In this document: piece by piece, positions 1 to 7,814 of the stretch
Layout: every line of letters starts with the position of its first letter
Position numbering within the stretch: the stretch's first letter is position 1
Source: Bradyrhizobium yuanmingense
Lineage (GTDB): Bacteria; Pseudomonadota; Alphaproteobacteria; Rhizobiales; Xanthobacteraceae
Direction of reading: 5' to 3'
NCBI RefSeq assembly: GCF_900094575.1
Contig: NZ_FMAE01000004.1
Coordinates: 558,001-622,000 of the forward strand
Length of the DNA stretch: 64,000 nt
Made by a program: the position numbers and the translations under genes
The notes under the pieces: generated by a model
Database searches by the model: none
Told to the model about the DNA's origin: nothing
The model's input: the letters and a program-made list of their open reading frames with translations, nothing else

Positions 1-174
1 TACGTCGCCGTCGCGACCGTCCTGTTCTACGATTTTTGGAACATGGCGGCGCCCGACAACGCCAAGATGCTGGTCGACGCGCTCAAGAACCTCTCGATCA
101 TCGGCGCGCTCTGCATGATCATCGGCTATGGCCGCACCACGCGTCCGGCCGAGGCGGCCTACGGCGACGTCTAG
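1..174 (+). CDS. DoxX family membrane protein, C-terminal fragment
   Basis: The reading frame is open from the first base of the window and stops at TAG 172-174, giving the last 57 residues of a protein that begins outside. It contains FYDFWN, an Asn/Ala-rich loop, then a hydrophobic helix (LSIIGALCMIIGYG) and a polar tail. This order is typical of the C-terminal end of DoxX/SURF4-like four-helix inner-membrane proteins. The substrate or partner cannot be told from this piece. The gene converges on the AraC gene on the other strand, 3 bases away. Confidence 0.7.
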   Translation, partial: YVAVATVLFYDFWNMAAPDNAKMLVDALKNLSIIGALCMIIGYGRTTRPAEAAYGDV

Positions 175-177
175 CGG

Positions 178-1293
178 TCACTCCGCTCTCGGCGGCGCGA
201 TCTCGCGCATCCAGCGGGAAATCGTCGCGCTGTTCGCTCCATCGCTGCCGCGCTGTCGGCCGAGCAGGGCGGCCTCCCGTGCGGCGCGGGGCGTGATGCC
301 GTAGGCGGCCTTGAACGAGCGCGTGAAATGCGCGTCGGTGCCAAGCTGCCAGCGCCGTGCCACCTCGCTGATCCGGGGGCCCCGCGCGCCCGAATTGGCG
401 AGGTCGAAGAAGGCGCGGTGCAGTCGGCGGCTGCGGATGTAGTCGGCGATGCCGCCGACCGGGGCGAACAGCCGGTACAGCGAGGCCCGGGACAGGCCGA
501 AATGGGCGGCGATCGAATTGGCCGACAGATCCTCGCTGGCAAGGCCAGCCTCGATATATTGGCGGATCCGCATCAAGGACGGGCTTGCCGCGACGCCATG
601 GTCGGCATCGGCCTCGCCCCGTTCGATTTCGTTGCGAAGGCACGCGGCCAGCAGCGACACCGTGCCCTCGACCACGGATTGGCATTCGTCGAGGCTCATG
701 CGCGGGGCAAATTCGAACAGGGCGGTGAGATGCCCCGCCAGCAATCGCGCGATCACGCTGCTGCCCGGCAGCACCAGGCCATGCAAATCATCGACCCGCA
801 AGAGATGGGCGGCGAACATCGGGCGCGGCACGACCAGCGTGACATTCTCGAACGCCGTCGCCTTGGTCTCCAGCGCCTGGGCGAGATCGAACAGGCAGAT
901 GTCGCCGGCGCGTACGCGCATCGGCCGTGTTCCGGCAACGCCGTCATAGCCGCCCTTCAGATAGAGCTGGAGGATGATGTGGTCGACGCCGCTGCGCGCG
1001 ATCGTTTCGGCCGTCCGGCGGAAACGCTGGCCGCTGGCACGGCTCAGCCCGATCAGCACCGGTCCCATGGCGTAGGAGCTGAGGTCGGCGCGAAACGGGC
1101 CCGGTTCGCCGGCGGCGAGCTCGTCCACCTCGAACAGCGTGGCGACGGCTTCCCGCCACGCTGCGATGTTCGCCTCCGTCTCCATCTGATCGGCGCTGAA
1201 GCCGAATGCCGGCAGCAGGGACGATATCGGGGCGACATCGTCATTCAATCCGGAAGCGTCCGTCGGACTAGTCGGCGTGCAGTCGTCGCTCAT
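178..1293 (-). CDS. AraC family transcriptional regulator
   Basis: A 371-residue cytoplasmic regulator. The N-terminal two thirds match the AraC-binding-like sensor domain of this group (VDHIILQLYLKGGYDG segment). The last about 115 residues form the AraC double helix-turn-helix, with LSANSIAAHFGLSRASLYRLF as first HTH and the conserved tail ending in FKAAYGITPRAARE. It most likely responds to a small molecule or stress and activates unknown promoters. No target is adjacent: the neighbouring DoxX end converges and the next gene lies 298 bp away on the same strand. Ligand unknown. Confidence 0.85.
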   Translation of the reverse strand: MSDDCTPTSPTDASGLNDDVAPISSLLPAFGFSADQMETEANIAAWREAVATLFEVDELAAGEPGPFRADLSSYAMGPVLIGLSRASGQRFRRTAETIARSGVDHIILQLYLKGGYDGVAGTRPMRVRAGDICLFDLAQALETKATAFENVTLVVPRPMFAAHLLRVDDLHGLVLPGSSVIARLLAGHLTALFEFAPRMSLDECQSVVEGTVSLLAACLRNEIERGEADADHGVAASPSLMRIRQYIEAGLASEDLSANSIAAHFGLSRASLYRLFAPVGGIADYIRSRRLHRAFFDLANSGARGPRISEVARRWQLGTDAHFTRSFKAAYGITPRAAREAALLGRQRGSDGANSATISRWMREIAPPRAE

Positions 1294-1591
1294 TCTGGCC
1301 GTGGGTTAGTTTTTGCTCTTTTGTCTCAGTCTATTGATGCGGTGTGTCGCAGCCGTTGGCCCGTATTGACGCCGCGCCTCGGACGTTGGCTATAGCGCCA
1401 CGACCGCCGTCGGGGCCGATTTTCGGGTCTCGGCAAATATGCTAGCCGGCTTTGCGCTGGCCGGCGGCGGGACCAATTTTAGCACGGCACATCAGCAATA
1501 TGCGGAACGGTATGATGTTGCAGGTACTGTGCATGGGGTTGTTTTTCCAGTTTGGGTCGGAGCCGGCGTAAGCGCCGCCACTGCCGGCAGG

Positions 1592-2143
1592 CTACCCCCG
1601 CCGCCACGGGGTCACGGTCACTTCATGCGCCGCGTCGAGGAGGTAGGGCGCACCCGGCCTCATCCCGTGCGCAGCCAGCACCTCGTGAGGCGTCCGCTGG
1701 GGCACGCCGACGAAGCAGCCCTCGCCGCCGGGCAGCCGCACATGCGGAGCCTCCGACAGCCAGAACGTGTCGTAGCGGTCCATGAACAGGTCGAACACGA
1801 CCGGTCCGCCGATGACGGCGACCATGCCGGATGCGACGTCGGCGAAGGCGCAGGCCTGCTCGAAGTTCGCATGCTCAGGATTCCACAGCGTCGCGTTCGG
1901 CATCTCCGGATCGACGGTGAGGTCCCTGATCTTGCGGGTCAGGATCAGCCGCTTGCGGCTGGCCGAATTCGGCTGCTGCTCGTGCGAGTTGCGGCCGTGC
2001 ACGATCAGCGCGGCGCGATCGAGTGCCTGCTCGAAGAACCGCTTGTCACCTTCGAATTTCAACGTCTCAGGCATGATGTGCGACGGATCGGCGAGCATGC
2101 CGTCCGCGGAGACGATGACGTAGCCTTCGATACGGAAAGACAA
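1592..2143 (-). CDS. Dihydrofolate reductase family (RibD C-terminal-like) protein
   Basis: A 183-residue protein that opens with RIEGYVIVSADGMLAD, the usual first strand of RibD_C/DHFR-like folds, and contains LIVHGRNSHE and the dinucleotide-binding segment VAVIGGPVVFDLFM. The family binds NADPH and reduces pterins or related heterocycles. Standalone members such as this are not the folate-pathway FolA, and the substrate is unknown. It starts 9 bases after the stop of the polysaccharide deacetylase on the same strand, so the two are probably co-transcribed, though no functional link is obvious. Confidence 0.75.
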   Translation of the reverse strand: MSFRIEGYVIVSADGMLADPSHIMPETLKFEGDKRFFEQALDRAALIVHGRNSHEQQPNSASRKRLILTRKIRDLTVDPEMPNATLWNPEHANFEQACAFADVASGMVAVIGGPVVFDLFMDRYDTFWLSEAPHVRLPGGEGCFVGVPQRTPHEVLAAHGMRPGAPYLLDAAHEVTVTPWRRG

Positions 2144-2152
2144 GTGCGACGG

Positions 2153-3175
2153 CTATTCGGAAACGGTGGTCACCACCGAATTGACCGGGCGCTGACTCAC
2201 CGTCGGCAGCTTGAGGTCCTTGAGCAGCTCCTGGTCGTATTCCGGCAGCGTCGAGGCCGGGAACTTGGCGCGCATCGCGACCACCTTGTAGCCGCCGGCC
2301 TTCAGCCGCTTGAGCAGCTCGGGCAGGGCCTCCGCGGTGTGCTTCTGGAAGTCGTGCATCAGGATGATGCCCTTGCCCTTGGTATCGAGCTTCTTCATCA
2401 CGGTCTCGACGATCTTCTCGGGCTTGGAAGCCTTGAAGTCGAACGAGTCGATGTCGCAGGAGAAGCTCGCGACATTGCGGTTGCCGAGATAGGTGACCAT
2501 CTCGGGCGGATGCTGCAGCGCCGGGAAGCGGAAGAACGGCGCGGGCGAGATGCCGCCGAGCGCCCACTTCACCGCCGCAAAGCCCTTCTCGATCTCGTCC
2601 TTGCGCTGCGCTTCGTTGAGCTTCTTGTTGTTGAGGTTGGCGTGCGACCAAGTGTGGGCGCCGACGGTGTGGCCGGCTGCGTAGACCTGCTTGAGGACCT
2701 CCGGCTCGTAGGTCGCGTGCTTGCCGATGATGAAGAAGATTCCGGTGGTGCATTCGTCCGCGAGCGCCTTCAGCACCGCGGGCGTGTTGCGCGGCCAGGG
2801 GCCGTCGTCGAAGGTCAGCACGACCTCCTTGTCGCGCAGGAAGTCGAGCTCCTTGAAATGCTCGAAGCCGAAGCCGGGACCGCCCGTGGTGTCGATCTCG
2901 ACGGTGCGGGCGACGCCGAGTGCGCCCGGTGTGTTGCAGGCCGCGCGGGCCGGCTGCGGCGGCTGTTTCGGCGGGGGCGGATTGACGAAGCCCGCTGGCG
3001 CCGCAGCCGCTGCTGCGGGCGCTGGAGCTGCAGGGGATGTTGCAGCCGCTGGTGTTGCCGCCGGCGCGGCTTGCGGTGCGGCCGCGGGCTTCGCGGCCGG
3101 CGTCTGCGACCATGCGGCGCCGGAGAGCGCCACCGACATCGCACCTGCTAAAATCAGTCCTGCCGCCACGCGCAT
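2153..3175 (-). CDS. Exported polysaccharide deacetylase (NodB homology domain)
   Basis: A 340-residue protein. I start it at the ATG at 3175, which opens a clear signal peptide (LILAGAMSVALSGAAWSQ); the open frame further upstream to 3514 has no such character. After the signal comes a low-complexity Ala/Pro linker of about 60 residues. The NodB domain follows, with metal/catalytic motif TFDDGPW, the metal His pair in HTVGAHTWSH, and ILMHDF near the end. The family de-N-acetylates or de-O-acetylates cell-surface glycans. It is probably periplasmic and tethered by the linker. The glycan substrate is unknown. Confidence 0.88.
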   Translation of the reverse strand: MRVAAGLILAGAMSVALSGAAWSQTPAAKPAAAPQAAPAATPAAATSPAAPAPAAAAAAPAGFVNPPPPKQPPQPARAACNTPGALGVARTVEIDTTGGPGFGFEHFKELDFLRDKEVVLTFDDGPWPRNTPAVLKALADECTTGIFFIIGKHATYEPEVLKQVYAAGHTVGAHTWSHANLNNKKLNEAQRKDEIEKGFAAVKWALGGISPAPFFRFPALQHPPEMVTYLGNRNVASFSCDIDSFDFKASKPEKIVETVMKKLDTKGKGIILMHDFQKHTAEALPELLKRLKAGGYKVVAMRAKFPASTLPEYDQELLKDLKLPTVSQRPVNSVVTTVSE

Positions 3176-3354
3176 GGTGATGTCCCTCGAGATTGATCCC
3201 GTTGTTCCGCCGTGGCTTTTCGCCTGCGGCAAAAACCGTCCTGCCCAAAACAATCCTAGCCTAGATGGTGGGCCATCGCCATTGCAACGGCTGTTTGATG
3301 CCGCGTCGCAATTGTGCCCAGCCGGATGGCGTGCACTTGAGTCGTGCACGTGAG

Positions 3355-3924
3355 TCAAGTGTCGGCCAGGGCCCTTGCAATGGCGGTCTTGATCCGCGTG
3401 TCGGCCGGCTCGACGGCGGATGGAAATACCTCGGCGATATAGCCGTCGCGGCCGATCAGGTATTTGTGGAAGTTCCAGCGCGGAACTTCCTTCGGTCGGG
3501 CTTCCGCGGCCCATTTGTAGAAGGGATGCGCCCGCGCACCGACCACCGCAGCCTTGGCCGTAATCGGGAAGGTAACGCCATATTGGTGGTGTGCGGTCTG
3601 CGTGATCTCGCTGCTGCCACCGGGCTCCTGGCCGCCGAAATCGTTGGACGGCACGCCGATCACGGTGAGCCCGCGCCCGCGAAACTCGTTCCAGATTTCC
3701 TGCAGGCCGGCATATTGCGGCGTGTAGCCACAGAGCGAGGCCGTGTTCACCACCAGCAGCGGTTTGCCGGTGAACGTGGCGAGGCGGATGTCGTCGCCTG
3801 ACAATGCGGGGAAGGAGAAGGCGTAGGCCGAGATCCGGCTCATGGCGCCATCGGCGAGGGCGCGCGTGACAGGCGCGAACGCGCCCGCAAGCGTGACGCT
3901 CAGCACGGTTCTGCGATTCATCAT
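3355..3924 (-). CDS. Glutathione peroxidase-like protein, exported
   Basis: A 189-residue thioredoxin-fold peroxidase that reduces hydroperoxides. The catalytic triad of the family is visible: Cys65 in NTASLCGYTPQY (Cys rather than selenocysteine), Gln99 in GVPSNDFGGQEP and Trp150 in RWNFHKYLIG. The N-terminus (NRRTVLSVTLAGAFAPVTRALA) has a twin Arg and a hydrophobic stretch, so export by Tat or Sec is likely, unlike the cytosolic BtuE type. Bacterial Cys enzymes usually take electrons from thioredoxin. It is followed on the same strand by no close gene. Confidence 0.88.
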   Translation of the reverse strand: MMNRRTVLSVTLAGAFAPVTRALADGAMSRISAYAFSFPALSGDDIRLATFTGKPLLVVNTASLCGYTPQYAGLQEIWNEFRGRGLTVIGVPSNDFGGQEPGGSSEITQTAHHQYGVTFPITAKAAVVGARAHPFYKWAAEARPKEVPRWNFHKYLIGRDGYIAEVFPSAVEPADTRIKTAIARALADT

Positions 3925-4013
3925 GACGGCGTCCCCCGAGATGATCCGAGGGCAGATTACTCCGCCACTGCGGCCTCGCGCGTCAACACCGCGTTATCGG
4001 TCCTGCGAGAGAG

Positions 4014-5549
4014 CTAGTACAGGCGGACGATGAAGTCGGTACCTTCGCCGGTCTCGCCCTGGTTGATGCCCTGGTCGGAGACGATGATCGAGCCGCCTGA
4101 CGTCAGCATCTCGTTGATTTTCGCCATGGTCTCAGTGGGGACCGAGATGCGGTTGAGGGCTTCGGCTGGGCTGTCCGGCGTCACCACCGGTTTTGCGGCG
4201 ACGGGGATCACGGCGGCACCGCGCTGGCGGCGCGCCACGCGGTTGTCGTCCTCGCGCGCCACGGAACGGGCGGACACGGGCAGCGACACCACCGACCAGT
4301 GCAGCGTGTTGGCATCGGCCTTGTCGAGCTCGGCGGTGAAGACATGCGTGCCGAGCGGCCGGTCGCTCGCGGCGATCGTGACAGGCACCTCGAACAGCGG
4401 CGCAAAATTCTGCCGCACATAGAGCTTGGAATCCTTGCGGCTGATGAAGACGGCAATCTGGCCGGCCCGCTTGGGTGTGTCCGGCTTTGCCGCCGGCGCA
4501 GGATCGGTGAGGCGGCCCTCGTCCTTCTTTGCATCGGGTGCGGTGGCGAGCGCCGGCGCATCGGGTGCCTTCGCGGCTTCCGTTTTGACCGGGTCGACCT
4601 TGTCGGCAGGCTTGTTCTCGGTCGCCGGCTTGGCGGCGTCTTCGGACGCAGGCTTGGCCGCTTCGGCCGTCTTGACCTCGTTGGCCGTCGCCGCGGCTTC
4701 CTCGCGCGCAGCCGCATGGCCGGTGGTCACGTCCGACAACACGGTGTGGCCGACCGAGGTGCGCAGCTCGACCACGCTGTCGGCGCTGGCCGTCTTGGTC
4801 TCGACCGGCTTGGCTTCGGTCGTGCCCTTATCGGCCTTGTCAGCGACATTGGTCTGCGGCGCGAGGCTCGCGGCGGGCTGCGGCGGCACGCGCATGGAGG
4901 CGAGCACGGGATGGGAGAAGCTTTGCGGCGATACCTGGCCGGGCGCCACGATCACGCGCGCGCCCATCCTGGTCCAGTTCCACATCTTCATCGCGAACGC
5001 CATGGGCATGCGGATGCAGCCATGCGAGGCCGGATAGCCCGGCAGCGCGCCAGCATGCATCGCGACGCCGGACCAGGTGATCCGCTGCATGTACGGCATC
5101 GGCGCGCCGCTATAGAGGTTGGAACGGTGGAATTTGTGCTTCTGGATGATGCTGAACACGCCCATCGGCGTCGAGTGGCCCTTCATGCCCGTCGACACCG
5201 GTGATTCCGCGAACACGCCGGCTTTGTCGTAGACCGTCATCTTCTGCCGGTCGATCGAGACGACAATGACGAGTGGCCCTTGCGGCTTGGTGCCGGCTTC
5301 CTTCTCGACAACGACGTCCTTCTTGCTTGCGGCGCCGCGCTTTTGCGGCTTCTGGCGCGGTATTTCGGGAAGCCGGTTCGGCCGGGCGTAGTAGGGCCGG
5401 TCGGAATAGTCCGTCCAGTAATAAAATGCTGCGTTTGCTTCGCTGGTTGCGCCGATCGCACCCGCCGCCGTCAACATGGCGACCTGCCACAGCCGTGCCG
5501 GCTTGGCAGGCGAACCCCACCCGTTCACGCTGTTCATCCTCGAATCCAT
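4014..5549 (-). CDS. L,D-transpeptidase (YkuD/ErfK family), Ala/Glu/Lys-rich
   Basis: A 511-residue periplasmic enzyme that should form 3-3 peptidoglycan cross-links or attach proteins to peptidoglycan. An N-terminal hydrophobic segment (MLTAAGAIGATSEANA) acts as signal or anchor. The YkuD domain is at about residues 92-205, with the catalytic motif SHGCIR (Cys178) and an upstream His in VAMHAG. Then comes a long, compositionally biased Lys/Ala/Asp linker (about 235-370) and a second globular region carrying VAVFISRKDSKLYVRQ, which resembles another partial YkuD/ErfK strand set but lacks the HGC motif. The start at 5549 or 5537 cannot be separated, since neither has a good ribosome site. Confidence 0.85.
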   Translation of the reverse strand: MDSRMNSVNGWGSPAKPARLWQVAMLTAAGAIGATSEANAAFYYWTDYSDRPYYARPNRLPEIPRQKPQKRGAASKKDVVVEKEAGTKPQGPLVIVVSIDRQKMTVYDKAGVFAESPVSTGMKGHSTPMGVFSIIQKHKFHRSNLYSGAPMPYMQRITWSGVAMHAGALPGYPASHGCIRMPMAFAMKMWNWTRMGARVIVAPGQVSPQSFSHPVLASMRVPPQPAASLAPQTNVADKADKGTTEAKPVETKTASADSVVELRTSVGHTVLSDVTTGHAAAREEAAATANEVKTAEAAKPASEDAAKPATENKPADKVDPVKTEAAKAPDAPALATAPDAKKDEGRLTDPAPAAKPDTPKRAGQIAVFISRKDSKLYVRQNFAPLFEVPVTIAASDRPLGTHVFTAELDKADANTLHWSVVSLPVSARSVAREDDNRVARRQRGAAVIPVAAKPVVTPDSPAEALNRISVPTETMAKINEMLTSGGSIIVSDQGINQGETGEGTDFIVRLY

Positions 5550-5745
5550 TATCCAAATCAGACGTTAGTCTCGCAAAGGGAATACGCGTTCACCAGCAGC
5601 GCGGTTCTGCCATCAGCTACTTTTGTCCAAGGCGTAGCAAAAAAGCCTCACGGAGCGGTAAACGGCGGCCGGGTCCGCTCCTCTGCCGCCTTCCTGACCG
5701 CCGCTTGCGTTCCTACATTGCGGGGACTTGTTAGCGGAGAACTTC

Positions 5746-6294
5746 ATGTCATCTCGTTTCCCCGGTCTTTCGAGCATCCGTCTGAAAGGCCTCGCTTTAT
5801 TCCTCCTGGCTCTGACCGCGCCAATGGCGTCGGCATCTGCGGCCGACGAACCTGATCTGATCTTCCGCCGCTCTACCGTGTTCAAATGGATGAGCCCGAA
5901 CGACAAGCTCGCGACCTATGGTCTCGACGATCCCGAAGTCGAAGGCGTCGCCTGTCATTTCACGGTGCCGGAGAAGGGCGGCTTCAAAGGCTGGCTCGGC
6001 CTTGCCGAGGAGGTCTCGGATATCTCGCTGGCCTGCCGCCAGGTCGGTCCGGTCAAGTTCAAGCACAAAATGGAGCAGGGCGACGACATGTTCCGCCAGC
6101 GCCGGTCGCTGTTCTTCAAGAAGATGCAGATCGTGCGCGGCTGCGACGCCAAGCGCAACGTGCTGGTCTACATGGTCTATTCAGACAAGCTGATCGAAGG
6201 CTCGCCCAAGAACTCGACCTCGACCGTGCCGATCATGCCGTGGGGACCTGCGGACGCAAACGTCCAGAAGTGCGGCGAGTTCTTCACGCAATGA
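5746..6294 (+). CDS. creA: CreA family protein
   Basis: A 182-residue exported protein. The ATG at 5746 has GGAG at 5736-5739; an upstream in-frame TTG (5728) is less likely. A signal peptide (LALFLLALTAPMASASAA) is followed by the CreA pattern: STVFKWMSPNDKLATYGLDDPEVEGVACHF with conserved Cys, GWLGLAEEVSDISLACRQVGP, then SLFFKKMQIVRGCD. The biochemical function of CreA is not known. It is a conserved periplasmic protein of Proteobacteria. It stands alone, divergent from the L,D-transpeptidase. Confidence 0.85.
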   Translation: MSSRFPGLSSIRLKGLALFLLALTAPMASASAADEPDLIFRRSTVFKWMSPNDKLATYGLDDPEVEGVACHFTVPEKGGFKGWLGLAEEVSDISLACRQVGPVKFKHKMEQGDDMFRQRRSLFFKKMQIVRGCDAKRNVLVYMVYSDKLIEGSPKNSTSTVPIMPWGPADANVQKCGEFFTQ

Positions 6295-6306
6295 GGCGCT
6301 CCGCGT

Positions 6307-6525
6307 TCACTCCTGCAACGCGCTCGCGTTCACCCGGCGGCGATCGCGCGGCGTCGCAAGGCGCGATCCGGTCAGTCGCACGAACGTCTGCGGCGCCGCC
6401 TCGAGGCCGCGGCTCGATTGCAGCGCCATTGCGCCGGTGCTGCCGCGAATGATCGGTTGATCTGCGCGCTCCGTCGGTGGATTTTCATCGCGCGGCGTTG
6501 CGCGATTTCCCGCCATCATGGCCAT
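6307..6525 (-). CDS. Small hypothetical protein (72 aa)
   Basis: An open frame of 72 residues with GAGGG placed 5-9 bases before its ATG (6525). The protein is polar and Arg-rich, has no hydrophobic segment and no family that I recognise. It converges on creA with a 12-base gap. The ribosome site supports it, but the amino-acid composition is also what a shadow frame in GC-rich DNA would give, so it may not be a gene. Confidence 0.35.
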   Translation of the reverse strand: MAMMAGNRATPRDENPPTERADQPIIRGSTGAMALQSSRGLEAAPQTFVRLTGSRLATPRDRRRVNASALQE

Positions 6526-6778
6526 CCCTCACGTGAATGCGCCCGATGATCCGGGCGTCTCGGTTTCGATGGCTTGGGTCGTTGCTGAACCAATTCCGGT
6601 TCGACAGGATCCAGCCTTCTTTTGCCGCCCTTTCAGCAGAAAAACGTAAAATGCATGTGAAGCGCGCGCGGCGGCCGCGTGACAACGCTTGGGCGGGGTG
6701 CACGTCCGTGCCGGCGCCGGAACTTGGCAGGCGACTTTGGCCTGCCGCCAGACCTATCTGAAATAACTGGCATTTTCC

Positions 6779-6819
6779 GAGAATTGTTTCGTCGCCGTGG
6801 CCGGGACGAAACAATTCTC
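6779..6819. repeat. Perfect 15-bp inverted repeat
   Basis: GAGAATTGTTTCGTC (6779-6793) is followed by an 11-base spacer and its exact reverse complement (6805-6819). It sits in a 406-bp stretch (6526-6931) without a convincing gene, about 110 bp before a small secreted-protein gene. There is no T tract after either arm, so it is not a typical terminator. It may be an RNA hairpin, a protein-binding site or a small non-autonomous element. Confidence 0.8.
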
Positions 6820-6843
6820 ACGAAGACGAAACCATTTTCAGTT

Positions 6844-6864
6844 TTTCGCGCATCACGCGCGAAA
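6844..6864. repeat. Second short inverted repeat, 8-bp arms
   Basis: TTTCGCGC (6844-6851) and GCGCGAAA (6857-6864) are separated by ATCAC. It lies 24 bp after the larger palindrome and 67 bp upstream of the small gene at 6932. Size and symmetry fit an operator, and a hairpin in the leader RNA is equally possible. Confidence 0.6.
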
Positions 6865-6931
6865 CCGCCCATGGTTATCAGGCTGATAAGGACGACGGCG
6901 CACCGCCGGCCACAGAATTGGGACACAGATC

Positions 6932-7096
6932 ATGCGCGCGCTCAGCTTCATCCTTGCTTTCGGTTTCGTGCTCGCCGGCTCCTCGTTGGCGGGTGCGCCC
7001 GACGGCAATCTCCCCGGTGTCGGTACCTTCCAGTACAGCGGCTCGCCCGTTGCGGTTCCGGCCGCTCAGCCGATCATGGTCGCCGCGCGCTTCTGA
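6932..7096 (+). CDS. Small exported protein (54 aa), unknown
   Basis: A short frame from ATG 6932 to TGA 7094-7096. The first about 22 residues form a clear signal peptide (ALSFILAFGFVLAGSSLAGA), and the mature part is only about 32 residues (DGNLPGVGTFQYSGSPVAV...). There is no known domain. It lies 32 bp before another signal-peptide gene on the same strand, and both may be one transcript. The Shine-Dalgarno region is weak (GGGACA). The signal peptide and its position are the main support. Confidence 0.55.
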   Translation: MRALSFILAFGFVLAGSSLAGAPDGNLPGVGTFQYSGSPVAVPAAQPIMVAARF

Positions 7097-7128
7097 CTGC
7101 ACACAACGAAACAGCCGGCAAAACTATC

Positions 7129-7491
7129 ATGTTGCTTCGTCTCTGCGCCGCAGCGTTCGTGTCCCTTCTGACGATCAACTCCGTTCAGGCGCAGGTCCGC
7201 TCACCTTCCAGGCTACCCGATCCGCGTGGCGAATTCGTGCGCCAGTGTGCGCCGCACATGCTCGGGCGCTGGCAGCATCCGGAAGCGGTCTGCGGCTGCC
7301 TGCACGATCACGCCGCCGCGGCCGTCGAGGATCGCGATCTGCGCGAAGCGCTGCTGCGCGGCATCAGCGAGACCGGCGTGCCCACCATCGAGACAGATTG
7401 GGTACCGGCCTCCAAGCACAGCGAGATCGGCCCGACCTTCACCAAGATCGCCAAACCGACCCTGCAGTGCATGTTCGATCCGGCGAAATAG
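7129..7491 (+). CDS. Exported hypothetical protein (120 aa)
   Basis: I start at the ATG at 7129, because the signal peptide (RLCAAAFVSLLTINSVQAQ) begins there; the open frame extending upstream to 6679 overlaps the preceding small gene out of frame. The mature protein carries three Cys residues in CAPHMLGRWQHPEAVCGCLHD and one more near the end (LQCMFD), a spacing that suggests disulfides or metal binding in the periplasm. It ends convergent with the next gene. Function unknown. Confidence 0.7.
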   Translation: MLLRLCAAAFVSLLTINSVQAQVRSPSRLPDPRGEFVRQCAPHMLGRWQHPEAVCGCLHDHAAAAVEDRDLREALLRGISETGVPTIETDWVPASKHSEIGPTFTKIAKPTLQCMFDPAK

Positions 7492-7501
7492 TCCTGGATC
7501 C

Positions 7502-7747
7502 TTACTTCGTTTTCGGTCCGTGCCGGGGCACGCAGGAACTCGTGCGCGAGACTCCCTTGTCGGTCATCTTCGCGCCGCGCACTTCCCTGAGCTGACCGGC
7601 GGGGCAGGTTCCGTCATCCACGAGCACGCGCTGGCCGAGCTTCAGATCGCCGATGTCCTGCTCACGTCCGACTGTGGCAGCGCGTGCCGTCGAGACAAGC
7701 GCGATGGAGATCAGCAGCGAGAGGCAGGTCGCGTGGCGCAGCAGCAT
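7502..7747 (-). CDS. Exported small hypothetical protein (81 aa), possibly DUF6719
   Basis: An 81-residue protein with a signal peptide (CLSLLISIALVSTARA) and a compact mature region with two Cys (DDGTCPAGQ and RTSSCVPR) likely to form one disulfide. The segment LKLGQRVLVDDGTCPAGQ resembles a small family of alphaproteobacterial secreted proteins that I believe is catalogued as DUF6719; I could not check this. It converges with the 120-residue secreted protein, 10 bases apart. Confidence 0.7.
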   Translation of the reverse strand: MLLRHATCLSLLISIALVSTARAATVGREQDIGDLKLGQRVLVDDGTCPAGQLREVRGAKMTDKGVSRTSSCVPRHGPKTK

Positions 7748-7814
7748 GATGTGAGGTCCCGGAATCGATGCCGCAATCTAGGGAGCGGCGGGCGATTCTG
7801 ATAGTGAAGCTTCG

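Noticed and set aside
1512..1571. A 19-codon frame (MMLQVLCMGLFFQF...) in the gap before the DHFR-like gene
   Set aside because: It has only a weak ribosome site and no context; without a comparison of related genomes it cannot be told from chance.
1439..3151. 570-codon plus-strand frame over the DHFR-like and deacetylase genes
   Set aside because: Composition is typical of an antisense frame, and both minus-strand genes carry clear family motifs.
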